Below, one piece after another: positions 50,709 through 60,470 of a stretch of DNA of 64,000 nucleotides (its first letter is position 1; every line of letters begins with the position of its first letter). The position numbers and the translations under genes are program-made. The notes beneath the pieces are model-generated. The model was not told the origin of the DNA and did no database searches. It saw only the letters and a list, made by a program, of their open reading frames with translations. The DNA is from Pseudanabaena yagii GIHE-NHR1 (GTDB taxonomy: Bacteria; Cyanobacteriota; Cyanobacteriia; Pseudanabaenales; Pseudanabaenaceae), in contig NZ_JAAVJL010000001.1 of the NCBI RefSeq assembly GCF_012863495.1, positions 62,001 to 126,000 of the forward strand, read 5' to 3'.

Positions 50709-53700
50709 TTATCCAACTAATTGAACTGTTGAACCCTCATCATTTTTCGATACTTCGATCAGCGTATTAAAAGCTTCCTTCATTTGTGGCATATGGGTAA
50801 TGACGAGAATGCACTCAAAATCGGGTGCGATCGCATTAATGGCACTGACAAGGCGATCGCATCCTAACTGGTCTTGACTGCCGAAACCTTCATCGATAAT
50901 TAGGGTTTGCAAAGTACTGCCTTTACGCTGAGCAAGCACACGAGAGAGGGCAAGCCGCACCGCAAAATTAATGCGAAAGGCTTCTCCTCCCGAATAGGTT
51001 TCGTAGGGTCTTGTACCTCTCGTATCCGCAATTTCAATGTCGAGGGTTTCGATGAGCCGATCGCTTTTTTTGCCAGATTTTTGAGTGATGAAGCGGACAT
51101 TTAATTGGCGATCGCTGAGTTGCGCGAGAATTTGATTGGCTTCCACTTCGATTTGTGGTAAGACATTTTCGAGCATCAAGGCTTGAATGCCATTTTTGCC
51201 AAAGGCTTGATAGAGTTCATTATGAATGCGTTGACGTTGGCGAGCCGCTTCGATTTGCGAGAGGGTTTCCTGTTCGCGTTGACGGCTTTGCTCTAGTTGT
51301 TGTTGGGATTGCTGAAGGCTACCGATTTGGGCGAGGAGAGTGTCCATTTGCGATCGCCAGTTTTGTAAATTTTGCCTTAGACCATGAATTTCCTGAGCAT
51401 GATCGCCATGCAAGGCTTGAACCTGAGCCTGTAAGCCTGTAATTTGAGCAGAGATAGTTTGAAATTCTTGCTGATGTTTAGTTTGAGACTGTTGCAAATG
51501 GCTCACCTGTTGCTGAAGTTCGGGATATTCCTGTTCGGCGCGAGTAAGTTCTTGATAGCGCAATAGTGAGGTCGTCAGTTCTTGTTTTTGGGTGCGAAGT
51601 TGTTGATGTCGGTCTGGATCGTAGGATAATTGGGCAAGAGCGCGATCGCACTGTTCGAGTTCATGCTGAACTTCTAGATCGATCAGATTTTTGGTTAAGC
51701 GTTCTTCTAATTGATTAATTTTTAATTGCAGATCAGGGATTTTTTGCGAGAGATGATCCGCTTGACGTTGGGCATTTTTTAATTCTGATTGCTTGATTTC
51801 CGCCCAGCGCCAGCGTTCGACATCGCCACGAGCCAGAGCATGATTTTTTTCATCATAGGCAAATTTATGGATATTCTTATCGATTAATTCCATTTCCTCC
51901 CATGCTTCGCGCAAATAATTTTTAGTTTGCAAGCGATCGCTTAAATCTTGAATCTCCGCTTCAATTAGCCCCAGTCTTTGCACTGCCTCAGCAATTGCCT
52001 TCAGCCGTTCTTGCAAAGTTCCCTTGCGCTGAATTAAATCATTAAGTGGCGCGAGTTCCTTTTTGAGATTACGATATTCCTCACGCAAAACTTCGATTTC
52101 ACAGTTAGAAGCCGCCTGTTGTTCCTTGACCACCCAAATATCCGCTTGCAAATCGCGAGATTCTTGCCTATGTTTTTTCTGCACTAATTGCCAATGTGCC
52201 TCATCAAGAGGGCGATCGCACAATGGACATGGCGCATTCGGGACGGTTAACTGACGCATTTTCGCTTCTAGTTTATTAAAGGCAGCCTCGCTATCCGCTA
52301 AACGGCTTTTTAATCGTTCCAAAAAGTCCCGTCGTTCTAATCCCTTTTCATGGACACGCTGTTGATAGACTTGCTTTTTTTGCAATGCTTCGATTTGGCG
52401 ATCTAGCTCCTGAGCATGACTGAGAAGGCGATCGCGATCTTTGACTTGCAACTGCAATTGGTCACGTTTGGCAACTAGTTCTTCTAACTTGGCAGTAAGT
52501 TTTGTTTCTTCCCGTTCTAACTGATGTTTGAGCGTCTGATAGCGATGGACGAGGGGCGTAGATTGGGCATGGAGGCGATCAAATTCCTGCAAAACTGCCC
52601 TTGCTTTGTGTAATTCGGCGATCGCGGCTTCAATTTCCGTTGCTCGACTTAACACGCCTTGCAAATCAGTTTCCTGCTGTACTAGGCTTTCTAACTGGGC
52701 TTGATAATGGCGTAACTGACCTTTAAGTTCACTTTGCAAACTAGCGAGTTTGTGACTAAAGTCGCCACGCCTTTCACTTAGTTTTTGATATTTTTGAAAC
52801 TTGCGCTCTAGCTCTGCCTCTTGATTAGATAGCAATTGATAGCGTTCGTAATCTTGCAAAATTAGCGATCGCTCGCGCAGATAGTTTTCTAACAGTTGTA
52901 ATTGCTTCTGTTGACTAGCAAGTTGTCTTTCTGTTTGCGTTAAATTACTAGAGAGCGAAGTTTGCTGTTGCTGTTGCCAAGTCAACTGCTGGGAAACGCT
53001 GTTATATTGCTTTTGCAAATCTTCGACAGCTTGTAATTTGGCGCGATCGCGACTTTCCCAAGTTTGTAACTCTGTTAATCGCGATCGCAAAGTTTCTAAC
53101 TGCGGCACAATTTCTGCTCCCGCTAAAATCTGTGACTGCAAATGCGCCAATAAATTCTCTAAAACAGCCGACTCCGCCTTACTAGTTCGCGCAATATCCT
53201 TAGCCCTCTCCGCCAACTCGTCATACTGCGATAGCGCTAGCATATCCGCCAAAATCTGCTTGCGATCGCTGGGACGCTTCAGCATAAATTCATCAGCGCG
53301 ACCTTGGCGCAAATAGGCGGAATTAACGAAAGTTTCATAATCCATTTTCAGATGGGAAATGATACTTTGCTGCGTGGATCGCACCTTACGCTCAGTCAGG
53401 GATTTAAATTTCCCTTCACTCTGCACCTGAAATTCTAAAGATGTTGAACTATTCCGCGATCGCGTTCTAATGACCCGATAGATCTCCCCACCTGCGATAA
53501 AAGTGAAATCTACTTGAGTCTCCTTAGAACCCACATGAATCACATCATCTTCACTTGCCGCCCGACTCGCGCCCCATACCGCCCAAGAAATTGCCTCTAA
53601 TAACGAAGACTTACCTGCTCCATTCGCGCCACAAATACAAGCAACATGAAGCCCACTGAAATCTAAGGCTAATTGTTGATAGCTCAAGAAATTTTTTAAT

Positions 53701-53720
53701 CTTAATTTCTGAGGGATCAT
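50709..53720 (-). CDS. sbcC: Exonuclease SbcC/Rad50-type SMC ATPase
   Basis: 1003 residues. Partner of the SbcD nuclease; together they open hairpins and process DNA ends. N-terminal Walker A GANGAGKSSLLE, long coiled-coil arms with a zinc-hook CPLC at about residue 498-501, and a C-terminal ATPase lobe with signature YSGGEAFRINFAVRLALSR and Walker B LIIDEGFGSQD. The sbcD gene is not adjacent in this window. In a genome with many perfect palindromes such as this, a hairpin nuclease could be under selective interest, but that is only a remark. Confidence 0.94.
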   Translation of the reverse strand: MIPQKLRLKNFLSYQQLALDFSGLHVACICGANGAGKSSLLEAISWAVWGASRAASEDDVIHVGSKETQVDFTFIAGGEIYRVIRTRSRNSSTSLEFQVQSEGKFKSLTERKVRSTQQSIISHLKMDYETFVNSAYLRQGRADEFMLKRPSDRKQILADMLALSQYDELAERAKDIARTSKAESAVLENLLAHLQSQILAGAEIVPQLETLRSRLTELQTWESRDRAKLQAVEDLQKQYNSVSQQLTWQQQQQTSLSSNLTQTERQLASQQKQLQLLENYLRERSLILQDYERYQLLSNQEAELERKFQKYQKLSERRGDFSHKLASLQSELKGQLRHYQAQLESLVQQETDLQGVLSRATEIEAAIAELHKARAVLQEFDRLHAQSTPLVHRYQTLKHQLEREETKLTAKLEELVAKRDQLQLQVKDRDRLLSHAQELDRQIEALQKKQVYQQRVHEKGLERRDFLERLKSRLADSEAAFNKLEAKMRQLTVPNAPCPLCDRPLDEAHWQLVQKKHRQESRDLQADIWVVKEQQAASNCEIEVLREEYRNLKKELAPLNDLIQRKGTLQERLKAIAEAVQRLGLIEAEIQDLSDRLQTKNYLREAWEEMELIDKNIHKFAYDEKNHALARGDVERWRWAEIKQSELKNAQRQADHLSQKIPDLQLKINQLEERLTKNLIDLEVQHELEQCDRALAQLSYDPDRHQQLRTQKQELTTSLLRYQELTRAEQEYPELQQQVSHLQQSQTKHQQEFQTISAQITGLQAQVQALHGDHAQEIHGLRQNLQNWRSQMDTLLAQIGSLQQSQQQLEQSRQREQETLSQIEAARQRQRIHNELYQAFGKNGIQALMLENVLPQIEVEANQILAQLSDRQLNVRFITQKSGKKSDRLIETLDIEIADTRGTRPYETYSGGEAFRINFAVRLALSRVLAQRKGSTLQTLIIDEGFGSQDQLGCDRLVSAINAIAPDFECILVITHMPQMKEAFNTLIEVSKNDEGSTVQLVG

Positions 53721-53901
53721 TTTGGTGTGTAAGAATCTTTCCTAACAAGTTATACTAGCTATTATTTAATTATCATAATAATGTATTGTCCAACAAAAGT
53801 GCAGCCTCTCTCATCTAGTACAGGTAATTCATAAATTATCCCTACTCGGTTTTAGAATTCCTATAGCTGCACAGCATCAACAACTAAAAGCTGAGAGCGT
53901 T

Positions 53902-54273
53902 ATGGAAATATGGGAAGAAATTAGCCGCCAAAGAGTCAAATACATTGTCGATAGCTATCAGTTAGATGGTGATGACGATGAATATTTTTATGACTATTTA
54001 GATGATCTCCTCCAAGCCTATCCACCGCCACAAATTGAGTTAGCGCTTGTCGAAATCTTGATTGAAAGCTGGCGTAATTTTCCCCTCCTGCGTGGAGTTC
54101 TATTCCTAGAGCGATCGCACAATCTTTTGAAATCTTGGGAAAATAAGACAATCGCCCCAAATATTTCTGCAACCCACTTTCGTTTGATTACAGGGCTAGA
54201 TCCCACACCTATATTTGGAACAGGTATAGATACTCATTCAACAAGAAGTGTATTTCCCTCCATCAGCAAGTAA
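53902..54273 (+). CDS. Conserved hypothetical protein (123 aa)
   Basis: Soluble and acidic, mostly helical, with DGDDDEYFYDYLDDLLQAYP and PQIELALVEILIESWRNFPL. I do not recognise the family with certainty; similar small proteins are common in cyanobacteria. Its ATG follows a GAGAG purine stretch. Single gene upstream of a repeat-rich gap. Confidence 0.7.
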   Translation: MEIWEEISRQRVKYIVDSYQLDGDDDEYFYDYLDDLLQAYPPPQIELALVEILIESWRNFPLLRGVLFLERSHNLLKSWENKTIAPNISATHFRLITGLDPTPIFGTGIDTHSTRSVFPSISK

Positions 54274-54599
54274 TTCTTGAGCATTGATTATTAACTTATA
54301 TAAAGTTATACAAACAGTAAATTGACAACCCCAAAATCCTCATAAAATTAGCTATAGCAACCCTAAATTCTTTATAAGATTTTAGGGTTGTAAGAGGGGA
54401 AACTGAAAGAGGTACTCACCTACAAACTAATTAGGATTACTATATAAATGTTTTGTGGAAGTGCAACCCGCAGGGGCGCACTTCCACAAAACATTTAGGA
54501 CTGCTATATGTAGTTTTTTAGATTAGAAAAACTGTTCTTGCAATTACTGGTTAGGGGGAATCGCCTTTTTGTTAGTCAGTTAGAATGTAAGAAGGCGAT
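54274..54599. other. Intergenic region with two palindromes
   Basis: 326 bases, no gene. Holds a hairpin at 54359-54390 (CAACCCTAAA with TTTAGGGTTG) and a perfect palindrome at 54446-54496 with 19-bp arms AAATGTTTTGTGGAAGTGC around a 13-base loop. Sequences like GCTATA and GGATTACTATA flank the palindromes. Confidence 0.7.
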
Positions 54600-57500
54600 G
54601 TGTCATATATGAATATTTCTTTACTAGATTCAAAATTGATAAATAAGCTTTTTAAAGGAAAATTTAACTTTAAAGTTTTATTTATACTATTTTTATTCGG
54701 ATTTTTGGGGTATTGGGGCAATTATCTCCGATTACCATTGTTCTTTGGGGTGGAATTTCTATTTGGAAGTATTTTTGTCTTGATTGCAACTTATCTCTAT
54801 GGGATAAGAATGGGGACTGTAGTTTCAGCGATCGCTAGTCTGCAAACTTATTTTCTTTGGGGACAGCCCTATGCTGCGATTTTGTTGATTTTAGAAACGA
54901 TCTGGGTGGGGATAGGACTGCATTATAAAAATCAGAACAAGCAGCCTCGCAACATGGTCTTGCTGGTATTGTCCTATTGGCTATGTTTAGGCGCTCCATG
55001 CTGTTTTTTATTCTATTACTTTTTTCTGAAATTTGGGATTAATTCAGTTATTCTCGTTACCCTCAAGCAGGTAATTAACGGTGCATTTAATGCGCTCATT
55101 GCCCATTTATGTCTAGGCTATCTACCCATACGTCAATGGTTGCGGCATCAATCAAGCGATCGCCATCATCTAACTATTCAACAAATGCTATTTCACGCAT
55201 TATTAGCATTTGTGTTTTTCCCACTACTAGCAATTGCGATCTTGACAGGTTATCAAGCCTTAAATTACATCGAAAATGAAATTAGTAATCAATTACATGC
55301 AAATACCGCAGAGCTAGTCTTAGATTTAAAAATCTGGCATCAAAACAATTTACGAACTCTACAAGAGATTGCTATTTTAGCTGCCGATGATAAAAGTTGG
55401 GAACGTTTGCAATTTGGAACTACCACCCTAGGTAAAGTTAATCCATCCTTATTAAGAATTTATGTTACAGATGTCCAAAGCAATATTTTAGCTGCCTTCC
55501 CGAATATATCCGATACAGATAGAGCAGAGCTAAGTGTATCCATTGGCAGCAGTGATCTCTTTCAAACTACTCGTACAACCCTCAGCACTGCTTTTAGCAA
55601 TATTCATAATAATGATCACATGATCTCGATGCCCCATGTTGATATGGCGGTTCCAGTTGTTAGGCAAAACCGCTTTCAAGGCATCGTAATCGGTGCATTA
55701 GATGTTCCCCAAATCGATAAAATTTTGGCAAAAAGCACTCCCAACAGAAAGGTGGAAGCGTTCCTAATTGATCGACATAAGGAAATCATTTCTGTTTCTT
55801 CTCCTAATCTCCAACTAGGAAATGTGTTTGATGTGAAACAGGGAGGAGAAGTTCGGAGTTTTAAGAATGATCAGATCCAATGGATCCCTCATATCAAAGG
55901 CGCAGCATTAATGACTCGGTGGCGTAAATCTTACTATATTCAACAAGCTACTATTGATGCTCAAAATCCTTGGGTTCTAGTTGTCCGCTTATCTCCCGTT
56001 GCCTATATTGATGCCTTAGAAAATTTATATACCTATATCTTAGTAATTGTCCTCACGATTATTCTCTTAGCGACAGCCGTAGCCAATTCCCTCAGCCTAC
56101 GTTTAGTAAAACCTATTGCAAAGCTCATGCGACTGACGACAGAGCTTCAACAAAATCTCTCTAGTGAGTCCGATTTCGTCTGGCAGTCTAAAAGTTTTGC
56201 TGAAATTGACACGCTAGGCTATAACTTTCAGGTCATGGCAAGCGCCTTGCGTGAAAAATTCCAAGAAATTCAACAAGCTAACCTCAATCTTGAAAAAAGA
56301 GTCCAAGAGCGCACTGAACAACTACTTAAAAGCGAACTTCGACTAGAAAGGATTACTGATGCTGTGCCAAGTACGGTATATCAATTCCGTCGCGACCTTG
56401 ATGGTAGTTACTCTTTCCCATTTATGAGCCAAGGTGCTTATGATTTGTTTGAATTGACTGCTGAAGAATGTTGCCAAGATGCTGCTAAAGCTTTTGATCT
56501 AGTAATTGATGAAGACTTAGAAAAGCTGTTTGAATCAATTGAAGATTCTGCTAAAACAGAAACAAGTTGGGTACATGAATTTCGGCTAAGGACACCTAGT
56601 GGTAAGTTTAAATGGGTATCTGGACGCTCCCAACCCATGCGTCAAAGTGATGACAGTATTATTTGGAATGGAATCCTCACGGATATCACTCACTTAAAGG
56701 AGATAGAGTCAGCCCTGCAAAAGAGTGAAGAACGGTGGCAACTAGCAATTCAAGCGGCTGATGATGGCATTTGGGATTGGAATCTAGAGACAGGCATAAT
56801 ATTTCGCTCAGCGCGCTGGCGGACTATTCTCGGCTTAGATCCCCATCTGGATGACGAGGAAAACTTGGATTGGCTCTCGATTATCCATCCTGATGATCGA
56901 GAGAATGTCTTACAAGCCCATGCCCGTTATCTCAATCGTGAAGTTCCACGATACATAATGGAACATCGCATGAGACATCAAGATGGAAGTTATCGATGGA
57001 TTTTAACTAAAGCGATGGCTCTGTGGGACGAGCAGGGCAAGCCCCTACGCTTGGTAGGTGCAAATAGCGATGTAACTGATCGCAAACTCACGATCGCTGC
57101 TTTAGAAAAGCGTGAGAGTTATCTTGCGATGCTGGTTGATGTGCAGCATTATCTAATTGCAGAGAGTACTCAAGACTATGGCAGAATTTTAGAACTGTTA
57201 GGCAAGGTTTCTGATTTCTCAAGTGTCAAGTTATTCACCTGTGAAAAAGACCTTAGTGATTCTTTTGAAGAGGAAATCGGTATTGCCCTAGGTACGAATC
57301 TCCATGTTGATTTATATGCGGCTTGGTATAGCCAAGGCATACATCCACCGCAAGCATCACAGCAAACAACATTTATCCAAAATCTAATTAGTTGCCAATG
57401 GCTTCAGAGACTTGCACAGGGAGAATTGTTCAATGTGTCTGCGTCTACAGTTGATGCATCCGAAAAATCAATTTTGACCTCTAAAGGACTCCTGTCAATT

Positions 57501-59276
57501 TTAGTCATGCCAATTATGGTCAATGGCAAGTTTTGGGGATTCTTGAGTTTCCATGACTATCATAGCGATCGCCTACGTGACCATGCCGAAATCAGCTTAT
57601 TGACTATTGCGGCTTCTTCTTTATCCCTACATCTAGAACGTCAACAAGCTCAAATCGAGATGTTACAAGCGATGGAGGCTGCACAGGCTGCCAACCAAGC
57701 TAAGAGTGAATTTCTCGCTACCATGAGTCATGAAATTCGGACTCCGATGAATGCTGTGATTGGGATGGCAAGTTTGCTATTAGATACGGATCTAAATCAT
57801 GAACAGCATGAATTTGCGGAAATTATCAGATCCAGTGGAGATAATTTACTCACAATTATTAATGACATTCTGGATTTCTCTAAAATCGAATCAGGACGAT
57901 TTAGTTTAGATAATCATCCTTTTAACCTGCGGAGTTGTATTGAAGATTGTCTCGACCTTTTAGCCGGCTATGCCGTATCTAAAGATATTGAGCTAGTCTA
58001 TTGCATAACTACTGATGTGCCAGATTGGATTTTGGGAGATATCACTCGCTTACGGCAAATATTAGTTAATTTATTGAGTAATGCGATCAAATTTACGCTT
58101 AAAGGTTCAGTCAGTCTGAGAGTTTCCGTTAAGGATGGTCTGCCTAATCATGGCGCTAGTGCAGAAATACCATACCAACTACTCTTTGCTGTTCAAGATA
58201 CTGGCATAGGTATTCCTCGCGATCGCTATGATCGTTTATTTAAACCCTTCAGCCAAGTTGACTCTTCAACTACTCGTCAATATGGTGGTACTGGCTTAGG
58301 ACTTGCCATCTCTAAGCATTTGACTCAAATTATGGGTGGTGATATCTACTGTGAGAGCACGGTTGGTATTGGCTCGATTTTCTCATTTACAATCTCCACC
58401 TTTGCGACCCAACCCGAATCGATTCCGCCTCAATGGGAGCCAAGTTTAGCGGGGCAACGCTTATTAATTCTGGAAGATCATGACGTTAATAGGGAAGAGT
58501 TAATTAATTTTGCCCAATTATTAAAAATGGAAGTGATGGCAACTCCATATAGTCATCAAGCGATCGCTTGGTTGCAGGAAGGACAAAAATTTGATTTAGC
58601 AATTGTTGATGCTTGTCTCCCTCATCTGGATAATGATAGGGAAACAGATACTCAAGATCCTCACAATCAATGTGATATGGGCGCATTAATCCAAATGCAA
58701 TCTAGATCACTACCAATCATTTTATTAATGCCCCATTGCAAGTGTGTTGTTCAAGAGAGTGATACGCTCATTTCTCTAAGTAAACCCATCAAGCGATCGC
58801 TTTTATATAGTGCATTATTAAAACTAAATAAGCGATCGCAATCGTCAACACCAATAAAGCAGAAAGAAGATTCCATTTTTGATGAAAACTTTGCAGCGAA
58901 ATTCCCCCTGAAGATTTTGATAGCTGAGGACAATATTGTTAATCAAAAGGTGGCAACACGCTTCCTCAATCGTTTAGGCTACCGTGTTGATGTGGTTGCC
59001 AATGGACTTGAAGCCTTAGAAGCAATTTATCGTCAAAACTATGATGTCATCCTTATGGATATCCATATGCCCGAAATGGATGGTATTACTGCAACTAAGA
59101 AAATTATTGCCGAATTTCCCCAAAGTCCTTGGATTATTGCGCTCACTGCTAATGCTGCCCAAGTCGATCGCGATATTTGCCTCGAATCTGGAATGCAAGA
59201 TTATTTAAGTAAACCTCTCAAAGTCCAAGATTTAACTAGATCCTTAGAAAAGGCATACCAAAATAGAAGCGCATAG
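54600..59276 (+). CDS. Large hybrid sensor histidine kinase
   Basis: 1558 residues; GTG 54600 is three codons upstream of ATG 54609, and GAAGG lies four bases before the GTG and thirteen before the ATG, so either is possible. Order: about five to six membrane helices to residue 190, another helix, a Cache-like sensor (about 225-465), a helix, HAMP (about 495-550), PAS (about 590-710), PAS with PAC (about 715-835), GAF-like (about 855-1010), HisKA (MSHEIRTPMNAV, H at about 1044), HATPase (GGTGLGLAIS near 1228), a first receiver (about 1285-1405) and a second one (about 1438-1555, ILMDIHMPEMDG). The first receiver keeps its aspartate (IVDACLP) but has M at the T/S switch position (ILLMPH). Confidence 0.9.
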   Translation: MSYMNISLLDSKLINKLFKGKFNFKVLFILFLFGFLGYWGNYLRLPLFFGVEFLFGSIFVLIATYLYGIRMGTVVSAIASLQTYFLWGQPYAAILLILETIWVGIGLHYKNQNKQPRNMVLLVLSYWLCLGAPCCFLFYYFFLKFGINSVILVTLKQVINGAFNALIAHLCLGYLPIRQWLRHQSSDRHHLTIQQMLFHALLAFVFFPLLAIAILTGYQALNYIENEISNQLHANTAELVLDLKIWHQNNLRTLQEIAILAADDKSWERLQFGTTTLGKVNPSLLRIYVTDVQSNILAAFPNISDTDRAELSVSIGSSDLFQTTRTTLSTAFSNIHNNDHMISMPHVDMAVPVVRQNRFQGIVIGALDVPQIDKILAKSTPNRKVEAFLIDRHKEIISVSSPNLQLGNVFDVKQGGEVRSFKNDQIQWIPHIKGAALMTRWRKSYYIQQATIDAQNPWVLVVRLSPVAYIDALENLYTYILVIVLTIILLATAVANSLSLRLVKPIAKLMRLTTELQQNLSSESDFVWQSKSFAEIDTLGYNFQVMASALREKFQEIQQANLNLEKRVQERTEQLLKSELRLERITDAVPSTVYQFRRDLDGSYSFPFMSQGAYDLFELTAEECCQDAAKAFDLVIDEDLEKLFESIEDSAKTETSWVHEFRLRTPSGKFKWVSGRSQPMRQSDDSIIWNGILTDITHLKEIESALQKSEERWQLAIQAADDGIWDWNLETGIIFRSARWRTILGLDPHLDDEENLDWLSIIHPDDRENVLQAHARYLNREVPRYIMEHRMRHQDGSYRWILTKAMALWDEQGKPLRLVGANSDVTDRKLTIAALEKRESYLAMLVDVQHYLIAESTQDYGRILELLGKVSDFSSVKLFTCEKDLSDSFEEEIGIALGTNLHVDLYAAWYSQGIHPPQASQQTTFIQNLISCQWLQRLAQGELFNVSASTVDASEKSILTSKGLLSILVMPIMVNGKFWGFLSFHDYHSDRLRDHAEISLLTIAASSLSLHLERQQAQIEMLQAMEAAQAANQAKSEFLATMSHEIRTPMNAVIGMASLLLDTDLNHEQHEFAEIIRSSGDNLLTIINDILDFSKIESGRFSLDNHPFNLRSCIEDCLDLLAGYAVSKDIELVYCITTDVPDWILGDITRLRQILVNLLSNAIKFTLKGSVSLRVSVKDGLPNHGASAEIPYQLLFAVQDTGIGIPRDRYDRLFKPFSQVDSSTTRQYGGTGLGLAISKHLTQIMGGDIYCESTVGIGSIFSFTISTFATQPESIPPQWEPSLAGQRLLILEDHDVNREELINFAQLLKMEVMATPYSHQAIAWLQEGQKFDLAIVDACLPHLDNDRETDTQDPHNQCDMGALIQMQSRSLPIILLMPHCKCVVQESDTLISLSKPIKRSLLYSALLKLNKRSQSSTPIKQKEDSIFDENFAAKFPLKILIAEDNIVNQKVATRFLNRLGYRVDVVANGLEALEAIYRQNYDVILMDIHMPEMDGITATKKIIAEFPQSPWIIALTANAAQVDRDICLESGMQDYLSKPLKVQDLTRSLEKAYQNRSA

Positions 59277-59307
59277 TGATTACAGCGCTTTGCGCTGACT
59301 TGAAACC

Positions 59308-59358
59308 CAGAGAAATTTTTGAAAGCGAGGCGAAGCCTCGCTTTCAAAAATTTCTCTG
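59308..59358. repeat. Perfect palindrome, TTTTTGAAAGCG family
   Basis: 24-bp perfect arms CAGAGAAATTTTTGAAAGCG plus AGGC, loop GAA. Related to 3809, 6753 and 60368. Confidence 0.85.
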
Positions 59359-59394
59359 TACTACTTTCAGCCTCAACAGGCTGTATTTTGCTTA

Positions 59395-59435
59395 AAAAGA
59401 TGAGTGGCAGCGCTTCGCGCTGCCACTCATCTTTT
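59395..59435 (-). terminator. Terminator palindrome of thf1
   Basis: 19-bp perfect arms AAAAGATGAGTGGCAGCGC around TTC, ending 19 bases downstream of the thf1 stop on the reverse strand and followed there by a T-rich stretch. Shares the GGCGC/GGCAGCGC-TTC-GCG core with 19436 and 21651. Confidence 0.75.
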
Positions 59436-59453
59436 GTTTTTTGTATGCTCTTC

Positions 59454-60161
59454 CTAATTATCCGCAGGAGTATCACTAGTTGATTCCGCAGTGGTGGCAG
59501 CCTCTTTTTGGGCGCGTTTTTTTCGCTCAGCTTCCACCATATCGGCAATCATTTGTCTGGCTTGCTCGATTTTATCGAGGTTAGAGCGATACAAATCAAT
59601 ATCCTTGAGTAAGCGATCGCTACCAAATTTTAAAGTTTCACCAACTAATTTCAGGATTTCTTCCCGCTTTGTATTATCAGCGATCGCATCAGGATCACTG
59701 ATTTCTAATAAAGCGTATACTCCAACACCAAGTAGACGGCTATATTTGAAATTTTCTTTGTTGGCAATAGTATGGAGTTGTCCCGCTAGCGGTTCAAGAT
59801 AGCCACCAGATTCGAGCTTAGTCAATAGATCCTTGACTTCATTTGGCGATCGCGTAGCGAGGTCGAGCAAGGTCGTTGCATCTTGACGAACGCGATCAGA
59901 GTCAAACTGAAGTGCTGAACATAGCGCATGAAATACGGCAAAGCGATCGGTTTCAGGCTTGTAACCAACAGTAAAGCGATCGAATGTGGTCACAAAACCT
60001 AAGGCAAAGATGGAGTCATAAACAAATGTTTGATTGACTTTTAGCAAATGCACTTCCACCAAAAGCTCATCTACAACCCGTCGATAGACTTGATTGACTG
60101 GCTTGGGGAAAGCTAAATAAAAATCTTTTTTGGTATCAGAAACAGTACGGACGGTATTCAC
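59454..60161 (-). CDS. thf1: Photosystem II biogenesis protein Psp29/Thf1
   Basis: 235 residues from GTG 60161, which gives MNTVRTVSDTKKDFY, the normal family start; two TTG codons upstream are less plausible. Family landmarks NQVYRRVVDELLVEVHLLKV, YDSIFALGFVTTFDRFTVGY and a C-terminal coiled coil with EQARQMIADMVEAERKKRAQ. Needed for FtsH-dependent photosystem II repair and thylakoid formation. Likely cytoplasmic or thylakoid-associated. Single gene. Confidence 0.95.
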   Translation of the reverse strand: MNTVRTVSDTKKDFYLAFPKPVNQVYRRVVDELLVEVHLLKVNQTFVYDSIFALGFVTTFDRFTVGYKPETDRFAVFHALCSALQFDSDRVRQDATTLLDLATRSPNEVKDLLTKLESGGYLEPLAGQLHTIANKENFKYSRLLGVGVYALLEISDPDAIADNTKREEILKLVGETLKFGSDRLLKDIDLYRSNLDKIEQARQMIADMVEAERKKRAQKEAATTAESTSDTPADN

Positions 60162-60470
60162 AGTCAACAAAACCTAACGACAAGATAGTGCAAATAATCA
60201 TCGCACAGATAGCCATAGCATCAGTCTATCGCTGTGGATAAATTTTGATCTAGGTACTGAAGAGAGTTGCGGCAGCGCCGCAACTCTCTTCAGGGTTTTA
60301 TGTCTTACGAGCTAATCTTTGTGTTTAGGCTGGGAAACGCTATATTGTTCATGTTTGCAGCCTGCTTAGTAATTTTTGAAAGCGGGACTTTGCTGCGCTT
60401 TCAAAAATTACTAATTCAGCACAATGCGCTGTATAACGCACCAAGTCGTTACTTTTAGGTAAATCCAGCC
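60162..60470. other. Intergenic region with two palindromes
   Basis: 309 bases between divergent genes. Contains palindromes at 60258-60292 (16-bp arms TGAAGAGAGTTGCGGC around AGC) and 60368-60412 (17-bp arms AGTAATTTTTGAAAGCG around an 11-base loop). The frame at 60267-60458 is made partly of these repeats and is not treated as a gene. Confidence 0.75.

Noticed and set aside
59201-59548. 115-codon reverse frame between the hybrid kinase and thf1
   Set aside because: Runs through palindromes and antisense to the ends of both genes; shadow of repeats and coding sequence.
60267-60458. 63-codon forward frame before the acyl-CoA synthetase
   Set aside because: Composed largely of two palindromic repeats and ends before any recognisable domain.
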